Source: Pandoraea horticolens
GTDB taxonomy: Bacteria; Pseudomonadota; Gammaproteobacteria; Burkholderiales; Burkholderiaceae
DNA: 64,000 nt
Direction of reading: 5' to 3'
NCBI RefSeq assembly: GCF_902459555.1
Contig: NZ_CABPSM010000006.1
Coordinates: forward strand, 248,001-312,000
Of this stretch, positions 26,680-37,009 are shown in pieces (the stretch's first letter is position 1; each line of letters opens with the position of its first letter). The notes under the pieces were generated by a model. That model had not been told where the DNA came from and made no database searches. It saw only the letters and a list, made by a program, of their open reading frames with translations. Both the position numbers and the translations under genes were made by a program.

Positions 26680-28953
26680 TCAGCGACTCGCATTGCGCAT
26701 GCGCTTGCCATCGGTCAACGTCGCACCGCGTACCTCGAAGCGTATGCTGTCGCGAACGACTCCGGCAGCGTCGACAAGTTCGAGCGTGTGACGCCCCGGC
26801 CACGGCAGCCAGCCCGTGCGCGCGCGCCCCACAAGCGGCTTGCCGTCGAGCCGCCACGCTGCCCCTTTGGGCCATGCGGCTGCCACCTGAAACCACAGTC
26901 GCTGGTTGGCGGGCGGGATGTCGGGGTCCAGTGCCACGATGGTGCCGTCGGCTGGCCCGGCAATTCGCCAGAGCGGCCCGCCGGGCGCTTTGGTCGCGAG
27001 TGACGACAGGGCAATTGTGCTTTGCGAAGTGCCGGGAAGAAACCACTCTTCGCGTGTGGGTTCGACATGCTCCGCGTATTGCACCGCAACATGCTCGAGG
27101 CCCGGCGGCGGCGCTGGCGGCAGGCTTGCCGTCTGACGATGCAGATAGTCCATCACGCGATGCCAGATGGGCGCTGCGCCCGACACCCCGGAGACATCCC
27201 ACATCGGCGCACCGTCCGCGTTACCGACCCAAATGCCAACGGTATAGCGCCGCGAGTACCCGACGGCCCAGTTGTCGCGCATGTCCTTGCTGGTGCCGGT
27301 CTTCACGGCGGTCCAGTAACGCGTGGAGAGCGGACTATCGAGGCCAAGCGTGCGAGTGCGCGCCTGCCGGTCGGCGAGCATGTCCGACACGATGAAACTC
27401 ACCTGCGGTGAAAAGACGGCCGTATACCCCTCGGCACGGGCAGTTCCCTTGGCGTTGTCGCCGCGCGTGCGGACCGTCTCGGACGTACGTTCCTTCACAC
27501 CGCTGGCAGCACCGCCGTTGGCCAGTGCACGATAGGCGTTCGTTAGCGAAAGCAGCGTGACGTCGGCGCTGCCGAGCGCGAGACTGTAACCGTAGTAGTC
27601 GCCGCTCTGCGTGAGCGGCAGGCCAAGCGCGACGAGCGTCCGGGCAAACCGGCGCGGTGTGACCATCACGAGCGTGCGCACGGCGGGCACGTTCAGCGAC
27701 GAACCCAGCGCGGTGCGTGCGCTCACCCATCCCTTGAAATGCCGGTCGTAGTTCTGCGGAATGTACAGGCCGCCGCCCGTGGGCAGGTCGATGGGCGAAT
27801 CGTCCAGGAGCGACGCCGCTGTCAGACGCTGCTCGGCAATTGCCTGAGCGTAGAGAAATGGTTTGAGTGTCGAGCCGGCCTGCCGTAACGACGTGACGCC
27901 ATCCACCTGTGCGGCGGAGGACAAAGCGCCCGACGATCCCACCCAGGCGAGAATGTCGCCACTTGCGTTGTCGATGACGACAATGGCCCCGTCCTGAACG
28001 TTGCGCGAGCGGCCCGGCGTGCCCAACTCGCGCAGAGTCTGCTGCAAGGTGGTGACGGCTACGCGCTGGAGGTTCGCATCCAGCGTGCTGGTGATGCGCG
28101 TGCCCGCTGGCGGGCGGCTCGCGCTGAAGACGCGACGCGCGAAATGCGGCGCGAGGTTGACGGCGTCGCGCGTCGTCATCACGTTTGCCGGTCTCGAGAA
28201 CACGAGTTGCGCATAGCCGTCCAGACCATTGCAATCGGTGGCCTGCCCCATGTCGCGCAGGATGCCGCAGGCGCGTTGCGACACTCGCGAGGCGGCCGCA
28301 TTCGGCGCACGCAGCAACGCAACGGCCAGCGCTGCCTCACGAGCATCAAGGCCGATGGGCAGCTTGCCGAAGAGCGTTTGCGACACTGCCGAGATGCCAA
28401 CGAGTTCGCCGCGAAACGGCACGAGGTTCAAATACGCCTCGAGAATCTGATCCTTGCGCCAACGCTGCTCCAGCCATACCGCTGTCGCCGCCTGACCAAT
28501 CTTCTGAGTGACGGACCGATTGCGCGTACTGGGGCGCAGATCGTCGTCAAGCAGCCCCGCCAACTGCATCGTCAGTGTGGACGCGCCGCGCGTGCGCGAG
28601 TGCCAGAGGTTACCCCACGCGGCGGCGGCCACCCCTCGCCAGTCGACGCCGCTGTGCTCATAAAAGCGCTTGTCTTCAGAGGCGATCAACGCCTGACGAA
28701 AGGCCGGAGACACCTCGGCGAGCGTCACCCAATCGCCGCGTTGCGCCTGCATGTCGGCCCGCAGGCGTTGCAGAGGTTCACCCCGGCGATCCAGCAGAAT
28801 CCAGTCGGAAGCGCGCCAGTCCTGCCGTACCTCGTCAAACGACGGCACCGCGCATGCCGGTGCCGACGCCTGCAACAACCCAAGCGCCAACCCGACGCTC
28901 GATACGACACGACGCGCAACACCCCAACCACGAACGTCAGACACTGCGCGCAT
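26680..28953 (-). CDS. pbpC: Penicillin-binding protein 1C
   Basis: This 757-aa bifunctional cell-wall enzyme has, in order, a signal or membrane segment (GLALGLLQASAPACA), a GT51 glycosyltransferase domain (ASEDKRFYEHSGVDWRGV, then GASTLTMQLAGLL), a transpeptidase domain with SxxK in AGSTLKPFLYA, SSLN, and KTGTS, and a C-terminal PBP1C-specific domain after residue 640. It polymerises and may cross-link peptidoglycan in the periplasm. It overlaps the YhhN gene upstream by 17 bp. PbpC is commonly paired with a bacterial alpha-2-macroglobulin, as here two genes upstream. GAGGAG precedes the ATG. Confidence 0.95.
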   Translation of the reverse strand: MRAVSDVRGWGVARRVVSSVGLALGLLQASAPACAVPSFDEVRQDWRASDWILLDRRGEPLQRLRADMQAQRGDWVTLAEVSPAFRQALIASEDKRFYEHSGVDWRGVAAAAWGNLWHSRTRGASTLTMQLAGLLDDDLRPSTRNRSVTQKIGQAATAVWLEQRWRKDQILEAYLNLVPFRGELVGISAVSQTLFGKLPIGLDAREAALAVALLRAPNAAASRVSQRACGILRDMGQATDCNGLDGYAQLVFSRPANVMTTRDAVNLAPHFARRVFSASRPPAGTRITSTLDANLQRVAVTTLQQTLRELGTPGRSRNVQDGAIVVIDNASGDILAWVGSSGALSSAAQVDGVTSLRQAGSTLKPFLYAQAIAEQRLTAASLLDDSPIDLPTGGGLYIPQNYDRHFKGWVSARTALGSSLNVPAVRTLVMVTPRRFARTLVALGLPLTQSGDYYGYSLALGSADVTLLSLTNAYRALANGGAASGVKERTSETVRTRGDNAKGTARAEGYTAVFSPQVSFIVSDMLADRQARTRTLGLDSPLSTRYWTAVKTGTSKDMRDNWAVGYSRRYTVGIWVGNADGAPMWDVSGVSGAAPIWHRVMDYLHRQTASLPPAPPPGLEHVAVQYAEHVEPTREEWFLPGTSQSTIALSSLATKAPGGPLWRIAGPADGTIVALDPDIPPANQRLWFQVAAAWPKGAAWRLDGKPLVGRARTGWLPWPGRHTLELVDAAGVVRDSIRFEVRGATLTDGKRMRNASR

Positions 28954-29686
28954 GCTCCTCGCCCTCTTGCGCCAGTCGCGGCACACGCACTGCCATGATC
29001 CCGGCGGTCAGCAGCAGTTGCGCAAGCGCGTAGAGAATCCAGATGGCGTACTCCTGCGCCGGAATCGTGCCAACGAAGCGCGTGGTGCCGATAAGCGCAT
29101 CCGAGATCGTGAAGAGCAGCGCGCCGACGGCGGCCCACTCTCCGCGCACCTCGGCGAGCAGCGCCGCCGACGCCATCATCGCCAGCACAATCACGTAACA
29201 CGCCACAGGTGCCTTGAGTTCCCCCATGCCGGGCCAGTACATCGCGTATGCAAGCGCCGCCGTCACCCACACCAGCATGATCGCGACGCGATGCCAGCCG
29301 GGCACCTGCGCCCAAGGTCGCCGCAAACGCCAGAAGAGCGCGAAATAAGCGAGGTGAGCCAGCAGGAAAGCACCGAGCCCCAGCACGAAGCCCTGTGCCA
29401 ACGTCGGCAACGCGAGCAAGACATCGCCCGCGCCGGAAAAGAACAAGGCTGCACACAACCACACCCGCTCGCGCGGCATTCGGTGGTGCAAGGCGGCGAA
29501 CAGGAGCAACGCGCACAACAGCGCCTTCGCGACGGCCTGATCGGCGTACGGCGCCCCGCGCAACGACAGCGCATAGGCGGCTCCCGCAATGGCGGCCAGC
29601 CACCAGAAGCGGCGTGCCTCGCGGGGCAGCGCCGCCGCCGGTGCCAAGAAGTTCGACGTCATATCTGCCCGGCTCCCACTCGTCAC
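28937..29686 (-). CDS. YhhN/TMEM86-family membrane protein (lysoplasmalogenase-like)
   Basis: This 249-aa protein has about eight transmembrane helices. Signature stretches are ALFFSGAGDVLLALP and ALLFTISDALIGTTRF, whose acidic residues are conserved in the YhhN/TMEM86 family. TMEM86B hydrolyses lysoplasmalogen; the bacterial role is not settled. The start is GTG 29686, overlapping the macroglobulin stop, or ATG 29662. It is placed between the macroglobulin and pbpC, with overlaps on both sides, so translation is coupled. Confidence 0.85.
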   Translation of the reverse strand: MTSGSRADMTSNFLAPAAALPREARRFWWLAAIAGAAYALSLRGAPYADQAVAKALLCALLLFAALHHRMPRERVWLCAALFFSGAGDVLLALPTLAQGFVLGLGAFLLAHLAYFALFWRLRRPWAQVPGWHRVAIMLVWVTAALAYAMYWPGMGELKAPVACYVIVLAMMASAALLAEVRGEWAAVGALLFTISDALIGTTRFVGTIPAQEYAIWILYALAQLLLTAGIMAVRVPRLAQEGEEHARSV

Positions 29687-32600
29687 GGTTTCGCAGGCAC
29701 CACTTGCACGGGCGCGTTGGGCGTCTCGCCGTACATCGCAGGCTCGTACATCGCTTCGACACGCGTCGGCGGCGTAGCGAACTTGCCCACGTTGTTCAGA
29801 CGCACCGTGTACTCAATCCGATGCTGGCCCTTTGGCAGGTAGTCGTAATACGCCCGATAAGCGTCCTGCGCTCTTTCCTCAAACGCCGGCATCGCGCCTT
29901 CACTCTTCTCCCCTTGTGTGGCGATAGCCGAGTCTCGTCCCAACCCGCCGCCGAGCACCGTCGCCCCGCCGGGCAGCGGATCGCTCACCACGACCCAGCG
30001 CATATCGGCCTGTGCGTCGATATCCAGCCGCACACGCAGCACGGCACCCCGCACGAAGCTGTCGCCCGAACGATCCGCAGCGTCTTGCACCTGAACGCTG
30101 CGCGTCACGCGGTAGCCGGCCGCGAACGGTGCTTTGAGCGGAACGGCAGCCAGGCTCTGGATCGTCGCCCATGGCTTACCCGCCCCCGTCTGCTCGAGAC
30201 GCAACACATCGCGCGCGCTGTCCGTTCCGGCGGTAGAGCGGCTCAGCCACGGCAGTGCGACCGTGGGCGGCACGGTGCCCGCCTTGAGCTTGTCCCAGTC
30301 GACGGTTTGCACGGCGCCGCTCGTCTGGTTGTCGCGCTGCCACTGAATGGCGGTTTGCCCGGTCGGTGTGTCGCGCTCGAAGCGTGCCGAGAAGCGATCC
30401 ACCGCCAATCCACCCCACACGTTGGCCGTTGTCGTCGACCAGGCGCCGCGCGATTGCAGCCCCAGCAGCCCGATCACGAGACGGGGCATTTCGTCCTTCC
30501 AGGCCGGGTTCGCGTTCATCAGCAGCGCCAGACGCGCGGCGTTGGTCTCCGGGCCGACCATCAACCACCAGAGCCCGTCGCTCGCCTGCGTCGAGAAGCC
30601 CACCCGCGTGCCCTGATACGACAGGCGCGCGCGCAGGATCTGCTCGGCCTGCGTCAAACGCTCGGCACGCTGCGGCGCATCGGGCACGCGTTGCAGGATG
30701 GCATACCAATCGATGACCGCCGACGTCGGCCAATCGTTCGGCGCGATGGTAAGCGAACTCAGCATGCGCGCGTTTGCCCGTCCATATCGAGACAATGCTT
30801 CGATCGCGGTGAGCTTGCGCAGTGTCAGATCGTCACGCGGTGCCCAGAAGCGACGCGTGAGACGTCCTTCCACGAACGCCGCCAGGCCGTCCTCCATGCG
30901 AGCCAGCGCGTCGTCCGGCAGAACGTACGCCGGGTCGAGCGCCTTCGCTTCATTGCTCACGGCCAGCAGATAAGCGGTGAGCGTATCGCTGCCCTGATTG
31001 GCAAAGCCCTCTTGCGGCGGGAAGTAGCTCGCCAGCCCGTCTTCATCGAGATACGACGGCAGCATGCCCGTCACCCGCTTCCATTGAGCGACGTCACGCA
31101 AGCCGAGCGCCTTCGACGCCTGTTGCTCCAGACAGGCATACGGATACAGCTCGAACCAGCGCTTCACGCCGGGCAATCCCTGCGACAAACGCGGCTGCAT
31201 GCTGATGCGCACCCCGCCGCGCAGCTTGCCGGTGCTGTCCGCCACGGCGCCAGACGGCGGTGCCATCGGTAACGTCAGACTGCCTTCGACCTGCGTGAGC
31301 ACCGACTGCTGGACGCTCGCAGGCAACGATGGCTGAATGTCCTGCCCGACCTTGATCGTGTCGCTCGCGGCGGGCGCCCCACCCGCCGCCGGGGCTTGAG
31401 CACTCACCTCCCATAGCAATCGTTGAGCACGCGTGTCAGCCAGCCCGGCAGGCGCCGTGACTTCCCACGCCACTTCACGCGACTCGCCGGCCGGCACGTC
31501 AACGCGTTGCGGCGCCAGCGTCAGTTGGGTCGCCTGTGCGCTCAACTGCACCTGCATGGCGTGCTGCGTCGTATTGCGCACGGTAAACTGGGCACGATAG
31601 TTGTCACCTTCGCGCACCAGCGGCGGCAATCCCGAGATCAGTTGCAGATCCTGTGTGGTGCGGATAGTCGCCGTCCCCGTGCCGAACCAGCCAAGCGCCT
31701 GCGCACCAGGCTTGCCATCATCGGCAACCGCCACGATGCGGAAGCTGGACAACGAGTCGTTGAGCGGTACGTCCACGCTCGCCTCGCCCTTGTCGTCGAG
31801 CACTACACGCGGCTGCCAGAGCAATAGCGTGTCGAACAGCTCGCGCGTCGGACTCTTGCCCCCGCCCCCCCCTGCCGGTACCGCCTTGCGGCCGTAATGC
31901 CGGCGCCCGATGATCTCCATCTGCGCGGTGGCGGTCGTCACGCTATAGCTGCGGCGTTGCCACATGGCGTCGAGCAGACGCCAACTCGTATTCGGCGCCA
32001 GTTCGAGCAACGCCTCATCAACCGCAGCAACGGCAACTTCCGATCCCGCCGCCACCGGCTTGCCGTCCGGCTGCGTGACCTTGATGCGCACCTTGGCATG
32101 GCCTCGCACCGGATAGGTCGCCGCATCGGGCTTCACCTCCACGCCGAGACGTTGTCCCGCCGTGCCCACGCGCAACTCGGTCAGCCCGAAGCGATAGGCA
32201 GGTTTGCCCAGATCCACCAGCCCCGTCGGCGCCTGATATTCCCGGCCTTCGTACCAGAAGGCGCGGAACCACTCTATTGGCTGCTTCCAGCCCCACTGGA
32301 AGAACGAGTACCAGGGCACCTCATGGATGCGACCGCGCACCGCCAATACCGACACATAGACGTTCGGGCCCCAGGACGGATCGACCTTGAGGGAGATGTT
32401 CGGGTCCTTGCCCGAGATCTCCATCGTGCGCGTCTCCATCACCCCTTCGCGCTCGATCGCCACAAGCGCCGTCGCAGAGCGGAACGGCATGCGCACCTGC
32501 AGCTTGGCCGTCTCGCCCGGCTCATAGGCGCGGCGCTCCGGCAGCACGTCCATGCGGTCGGTGTTGTCGCCACCGAACCAGACCTCGCCACGTCCCGTCA

Positions 32601-35600
32601 CCCATACACTCGTCGTCGAGGTGCTTAAATTGCCCTTGTCGTCCTTGGCCTGTGCAACGAGTGTGATCTCGCCCGGCTGAGAGAGAGATACGTCGCACGA
32701 CAGCAGACCGCGCTCGTCCGTCTTCCCGCTGCACACGGTTCCGAGATCCTTGACCTCGGTGCGGTTGTCGTAGGCGTAGAAGCCCCCCACCATTCGCTTG
32801 CGGCTGCTGGTGGTAATTCGCGCCTCGGCACGCACATCCATCGCAACCCCGGCCTTCGGCTTGCCTTGCAGATCAAGCGCGAGTGCCTTCACCGGCAGCT
32901 TGTTCGTCACGGATACCCAACTCTCGCTGCGCACGCCAGTGATCAGATTTGCGGGCCAAAGCGTGGCGTTACCGCGAAGCGTCTGAATCTCGCCGTTCGG
33001 GTCTGCAAAACTGGCTTCAAGCACCAGATCGCTCGGACGATCGACCTTCGGCAGATCCTTGAGCGTCAGACTGCCGGCACCGTTTCGATCCAGCACAAGC
33101 CGTTGTTTGTCGGCCACCAGCTTCTGATCGCTCGACCCCGAACTCTCGTCGTTGCCCTGGTCGTCGTCGTCGGCCCCCGACTGAGCCGACGGCGGACGAT
33201 AGGGCGCGAAGCTGAAATCGTCGTATCCGTCGAACGTCAGGTCGCGCACGCGCAACAACGCCGAGACGCGCACAGGCAAATTACCGGCGGGTCCCCCCGC
33301 GACGTAATTCACCTGCACGTTGACCGGTGCTTCCGTCTTGTTGACGAGTGGGGCCTTCCCCGCATCGCGCACGCCGATCGAGCCGGCGAGCACCGGCAGA
33401 CGAAACGCCTCCACGCGGAAGTGCCCTGCGTCGAGCGACGAGGGATACGACTTCGGGCGCGAATCGGAATCCGTGTAGTCGAGCGTTACCGCATACTCAC
33501 CGAGTTTCGCGCCTTGCGGAATCTGGAAGGTGTTCTCGGCCAACCGCCCGTTGCGCCACTGGATCGGCTGTGTGTAGGTTTGTCCCGAACCTTGGTGCGT
33601 GATTGTCAGTTGAGACGGCAGACTCGCCGGCAATGCCAGCCCCTGCATGGTTTCCTGACGAATGAAGTGCTTCATCGACACCGTTTCGCCAACACGGAAC
33701 AGCATGCGGTCGAAAACCGTCTGCGCGCGCACGGTCGGACTGCTGCCACCATCGGTCGGCACATGGAAGCGCCACGGCTCGATGCCGCGATCCCAGTCGG
33801 ACGATACGAACGCCATGTCGGGATCGTTCCCTTGCGTGCGCGCGACAACAAAGTACCCTGAGCGCATGGTCCTTTCGCAATACCGGTATCGCTCGAGCGA
33901 TTTGTCGATCTTCGCGACCCCCGTCTTGTCCGTGACAGCGCTGGCGACTTCCGTACCGTCGCAATCGAGCACCCGCACCTTCGCATTGGCGACCGGCTGG
34001 CCTTTGTCGAGCGTCGTCACCCATGCAACGGCGTTCTCGCGGCCCATCTTGAAATGCACACCGAGATTCGTGACAAGCACCGTGGTGCGCACGTACATCG
34101 GCAACGACTTGCCGAGCAGCGCCGCCCCAAGCGACGGCGAAGCCAACTCCACAACATAGAAGCCGGGCTTCTGGAACGGAATGCCCACCACCTCGAACGG
34201 GCGCGGGTCCTTTTCCTTGGGCACAGGCAAGGTCAACGCCTGAACCCCCTGCAATCCCGACAGCAGCGACAGGCTACGCGTGTCGTAACGCGTGACCTTG
34301 TCCTCGACGATCACCGCCGCATTCGGGCCGAAAGCGTCTTTCGCCGCCGGGGCGGTTAGAATCGACGGCATCTCCTGCGCAATCTGCTTGCGCGTCATCG
34401 TCGTCTCATCAAAGCGACGCACGCGCGACATCCAGTTCATGACCTCGGCATCGTCGTCCACACGTAACTGCAAGGTGCGGCCGCCCTCATTCGCTTTGGC
34501 GGCCTCTCCGGCGACACCGAGTCCATTGATCTGCAGCACCGGCTCGACCTTGCGCAGCGTAACCGGCAACATCGGCGGCATGCCGGGCTCGGCAAAACGC
34601 TCCACGATCCCGAACGGTGCGGCGGCGAACTTGGCGAGCGGCGGCATCGTCGCGGTTTTCGTTTTCAACGGGAATTCGCCGGCGTTATCGAGCGCTCGGC
34701 CACTGTCGTCCGTAAATCCCTTCGGGAGCGTGATGGTCAGTTCGGTTTTCTCAGGGAACGGCGCATCGAACGTGATCTCGTTCACGCTCGAAGAGCGATC
34801 CGAATCACTGAACTTCGGTGAGCGCTCCGCGCCTGCGCCTTGCACGCGGATCTTGGCCGCCATATCGCGAGCGACCGGCGAGTTGAACGTCAGACGCAGC
34901 GGGCGCAACGGCGTGCACGGCGCGTTTGCGTTCTCACGTTCGCAGCTGAAGCTGGCGGTAAACGGCTCGCGCACGTCGTACTCGAAGCGTCGAGCCTGCT
35001 TGGTCGGTACCCCCGATGGCGTGCTGATGCCCGCCCCCCACACCAGATGCATCTTCGAACCTGCCGCCAGCGTCCGGTTGCATTGCAACATGACCACGCG
35101 CGCTGCCTGCTTATCGAGATTGAAGCGCTTGATCAGCGCGCTTCGCGTGTCACCCTCGATCCACTTCACGCCGATGCGCTCGCCAACGCCCTCCGTTTCG
35201 CACCAGGCGTTCTGGCGCACGCTGGCAGGGGTTGCCGCGCCGTTAAGTGTGAGGATGAATATCTGGTTTTCGTCGATGGCGCCGTACGATGGACGGATGG
35301 TCGTAACGGCCGGGCCACCCGTGTTGAACGCATAGCGTGTGGTGCCCGATAGCGCCGCACCTGAGACGGCGGACAAGCCGCTGCGTATCTCGACCGAACA
35401 CTTCGCGCCAGGCGGGAGAGGTTGTCGGAAGTCGTAAACCCAGATCTTCGGTTCGAGCCAATGGCCCTCGCCGGTGAGCGAGGTATCGGCGCACCTCACG
35501 GTGGCCGGTGCCTGAGCGCGCGGATCACCCGCCGGCACGATGGCTTCGTCGAATTTGACGACCACCTGGTCTACGCTGGCAACCTCTCCCTGCGGACTCA

Positions 35601-35709
35601 CGCTCGTGACACGCGCCGCCTGAGCCGGAGACGTCACCAACATTCCAAGACACAGCGCCGTCCACGCCATCGGCGCGGCCAGCCAGACGCGTTGCGTTCG
35701 ACGATGCAT
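29683..35709 (-). CDS. Bacterial alpha-2-macroglobulin family protein
   Basis: This 2008-aa envelope protein is thought to trap proteases that breach the outer membrane. It has a signal peptide ending SPAQA before ARVTSVSP. No lipobox is seen, unlike E. coli YfhM. Repeated MG (macroglobulin) beta domains follow, with the bait region somewhere before the thioester domain. The thioester motif is intact: CLEQ with Cys at residue 1526 (YPYACLEQQ). The C-terminal alpha-helical TED and the receptor-binding-like domain finish the protein. GGAGGAG precedes the ATG. It leads an operon with a YhhN protein and PBP1C, which repairs peptidoglycan at the same breach in current models. Confidence 0.95.
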   Translation of the reverse strand: MHRRTQRVWLAAPMAWTALCLGMLVTSPAQAARVTSVSPQGEVASVDQVVVKFDEAIVPAGDPRAQAPATVRCADTSLTGEGHWLEPKIWVYDFRQPLPPGAKCSVEIRSGLSAVSGAALSGTTRYAFNTGGPAVTTIRPSYGAIDENQIFILTLNGAATPASVRQNAWCETEGVGERIGVKWIEGDTRSALIKRFNLDKQAARVVMLQCNRTLAAGSKMHLVWGAGISTPSGVPTKQARRFEYDVREPFTASFSCERENANAPCTPLRPLRLTFNSPVARDMAAKIRVQGAGAERSPKFSDSDRSSSVNEITFDAPFPEKTELTITLPKGFTDDSGRALDNAGEFPLKTKTATMPPLAKFAAAPFGIVERFAEPGMPPMLPVTLRKVEPVLQINGLGVAGEAAKANEGGRTLQLRVDDDAEVMNWMSRVRRFDETTMTRKQIAQEMPSILTAPAAKDAFGPNAAVIVEDKVTRYDTRSLSLLSGLQGVQALTLPVPKEKDPRPFEVVGIPFQKPGFYVVELASPSLGAALLGKSLPMYVRTTVLVTNLGVHFKMGRENAVAWVTTLDKGQPVANAKVRVLDCDGTEVASAVTDKTGVAKIDKSLERYRYCERTMRSGYFVVARTQGNDPDMAFVSSDWDRGIEPWRFHVPTDGGSSPTVRAQTVFDRMLFRVGETVSMKHFIRQETMQGLALPASLPSQLTITHQGSGQTYTQPIQWRNGRLAENTFQIPQGAKLGEYAVTLDYTDSDSRPKSYPSSLDAGHFRVEAFRLPVLAGSIGVRDAGKAPLVNKTEAPVNVQVNYVAGGPAGNLPVRVSALLRVRDLTFDGYDDFSFAPYRPPSAQSGADDDDQGNDESSGSSDQKLVADKQRLVLDRNGAGSLTLKDLPKVDRPSDLVLEASFADPNGEIQTLRGNATLWPANLITGVRSESWVSVTNKLPVKALALDLQGKPKAGVAMDVRAEARITTSSRKRMVGGFYAYDNRTEVKDLGTVCSGKTDERGLLSCDVSLSQPGEITLVAQAKDDKGNLSTSTTSVWVTGRGEVWFGGDNTDRMDVLPERRAYEPGETAKLQVRMPFRSATALVAIEREGVMETRTMEISGKDPNISLKVDPSWGPNVYVSVLAVRGRIHEVPWYSFFQWGWKQPIEWFRAFWYEGREYQAPTGLVDLGKPAYRFGLTELRVGTAGQRLGVEVKPDAATYPVRGHAKVRIKVTQPDGKPVAAGSEVAVAAVDEALLELAPNTSWRLLDAMWQRRSYSVTTATAQMEIIGRRHYGRKAVPAGGGGGKSPTRELFDTLLLWQPRVVLDDKGEASVDVPLNDSLSSFRIVAVADDGKPGAQALGWFGTGTATIRTTQDLQLISGLPPLVREGDNYRAQFTVRNTTQHAMQVQLSAQATQLTLAPQRVDVPAGESREVAWEVTAPAGLADTRAQRLLWEVSAQAPAAGGAPAASDTIKVGQDIQPSLPASVQQSVLTQVEGSLTLPMAPPSGAVADSTGKLRGGVRISMQPRLSQGLPGVKRWFELYPYACLEQQASKALGLRDVAQWKRVTGMLPSYLDEDGLASYFPPQEGFANQGSDTLTAYLLAVSNEAKALDPAYVLPDDALARMEDGLAAFVEGRLTRRFWAPRDDLTLRKLTAIEALSRYGRANARMLSSLTIAPNDWPTSAVIDWYAILQRVPDAPQRAERLTQAEQILRARLSYQGTRVGFSTQASDGLWWLMVGPETNAARLALLMNANPAWKDEMPRLVIGLLGLQSRGAWSTTTANVWGGLAVDRFSARFERDTPTGQTAIQWQRDNQTSGAVQTVDWDKLKAGTVPPTVALPWLSRSTAGTDSARDVLRLEQTGAGKPWATIQSLAAVPLKAPFAAGYRVTRSVQVQDAADRSGDSFVRGAVLRVRLDIDAQADMRWVVVSDPLPGGATVLGGGLGRDSAIATQGEKSEGAMPAFEERAQDAYRAYYDYLPKGQHRIEYTVRLNNVGKFATPPTRVEAMYEPAMYGETPNAPVQVVPAKP

Positions 35710-35760
35710 GGCGGACTCCTCCCGAATTCTGGTCAGGCGATTCTAACCCGCGATCTTTGG

Positions 35761-35772
35761 CAATTCGAATTG
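35761..35772. promoter_or_regulatory. Perfect 12-bp palindrome between the macroglobulin operon and the ArAE-like gene
   Basis: CAATTCGAATTG is self-complementary and lies 52 bp upstream of the macroglobulin start in the divergent region. It could be an operator; no regulator can be assigned. Confidence 0.35.
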
Positions 35773-35882
35773 TCTCCCCTCAAATCTGCGACGGGGCACG
35801 ATATTTAGGAATGGCGGTATGGCCACACCGGAATCGTCTGCGCTGGGTTCGCGAGGACACCTATGTCACACTGGCATCCTTC

Positions 35883-36422
35883 ATGGGTTCACCCCGTACG
35901 CCCCTCATGTCCCTCGCTTTTCTCCATCCGAAAAAGAACGCGCTGGTCTATCTGATCAAGATTCTCAGCGGTTCGCTGATCGTCTGGTTCGGCCTGCGAG
36001 CCGCAGGCTTCCCCGAGCCCTACTGGGCGATGATTTCGCTCATCATCGTGACGGAACCCGATCCGTTGCAGGCGCGCAGCAATTTCAAGGCGCGCTCGAT
36101 CAACAAGATTACCGGGGCTATCGTGGCTTGTATCGTTTTGCTGCTCATAGGACCGGGATTGGTAGCAATGCTCGTGGGCATCACCATTGCCACACTGGCC
36201 GCGATGCTGGTGCAGAACTATCCGGCCAACTGGCGTCTGGGTCCGGCAACGGTGGTGATTCTGATGTCCGCGGCCCTGAGCGGGCAGGAGCAAGGCCTGC
36301 ATGAAGAACTGAGCCTCGCCATGCTGCGCGTCATCGAAGTGTTGGTTGGCTCCACCGTCGCGCTTATCCAATCGTTGATCTATGGACGCTACGTGAAGCC
36401 GTGGCTGATGCCCTCCGACTGA
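35883..36422 (+). CDS. Small ArAE/FUSC-type inner-membrane protein
   Basis: This protein has about 179 residues and four to five transmembrane helices. The segment PEPYWAMISLIIVTEPDPLQARSNFKARSINKITGAIVAC, read as a whole, matches the membrane half of aromatic acid exporter/FUSC proteins. The cytoplasmic and second membrane halves of the full-length exporters are missing, so it is a single-domain form. The start is uncertain (ATG 35883 or 35907); neither has a clear ribosome site. It is divergent from the macroglobulin gene and convergent with the Lrp gene. Confidence 0.75.
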   Translation: MGSPRTPLMSLAFLHPKKNALVYLIKILSGSLIVWFGLRAAGFPEPYWAMISLIIVTEPDPLQARSNFKARSINKITGAIVACIVLLLIGPGLVAMLVGITIATLAAMLVQNYPANWRLGPATVVILMSAALSGQEQGLHEELSLAMLRVIEVLVGSTVALIQSLIYGRYVKPWLMPSD

Positions 36423-36517
36423 CGCGGACGGACTGCCGGGACGGGCCCAAGCGCCGCCGGCAAGCCGGGCCAATCCGGGGAACGCGGCAAAGCGAAGCGG
36501 CATGACGCCGCACCCGC

Positions 36518-37009
36518 TTAGCGTTGCGTTTGTTTGGTGACCACGTAGTGCAGCGGCAGCGCATTGCTGCGCTTGAACGCGCTCAACACAATGTTCGAGC
36601 GCACATTCTCCACACCGGGCACCTGCATGAGCCGTTTCATCACGAACGTCGACAGGGCGTTCAGATCCGGCACGACGATGCGCAGCAGGTAGTCGGCTTC
36701 GCCCACCACCGCGTGGCATTCGAGCACTTCCGGCAATAGTTCTATCTGCTTCTGAAAATTCTCAATGGGCTTGTCGCCGTGATGTTTCAGCCGCAGCGAC
36801 GTGAACGCCGTCACCGTCAGGCCCAACGCCTCGGGACGCAGTACCACGCGGTACCCCTCGATAATCCCGTCCGACTCGAGCTTTTGCAGGCGACGACCGA
36901 TCTGCGACGGCGAGAGCGCCACGCGCTCCGCCAACTGATGATGCGTTTCCCGACCGTTCCTCTGCAACGCGTCCAGAAGAGCCAAATCGAATTGATCCAG
37001 ATCAAGCAT
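36518..37009 (-). CDS. Lrp/AsnC-family regulator, divergent from phhA
   Basis: This 163-aa protein has a winged helix (LDQFDLALLDALQRNGRETH, HQLAERVALSPSQIGRRLQKLE) and a RAM domain (GDKPIENFQKQIELLPEVLECHAVVGEADYLLRIVV). The ATG at 37009 follows GGAGA. It is divergent from phenylalanine hydroxylase with 141 bp between, so it very likely controls phenylalanine catabolism in response to an aromatic amino acid. The shared region is AT-rich, as Lrp operators usually are. Confidence 0.93.
   Translation of the reverse strand: MLDLDQFDLALLDALQRNGRETHHQLAERVALSPSQIGRRLQKLESDGIIEGYRVVLRPEALGLTVTAFTSLRLKHHGDKPIENFQKQIELLPEVLECHAVVGEADYLLRIVVPDLNALSTFVMKRLMQVPGVENVRSNIVLSAFKRSNALPLHYVVTKQTQR

Noticed and set aside
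28144-28998. A rightward frame across pbpC
   Set aside because: It is antisense to the glycosyltransferase domain of PBP1C and not protein-like.
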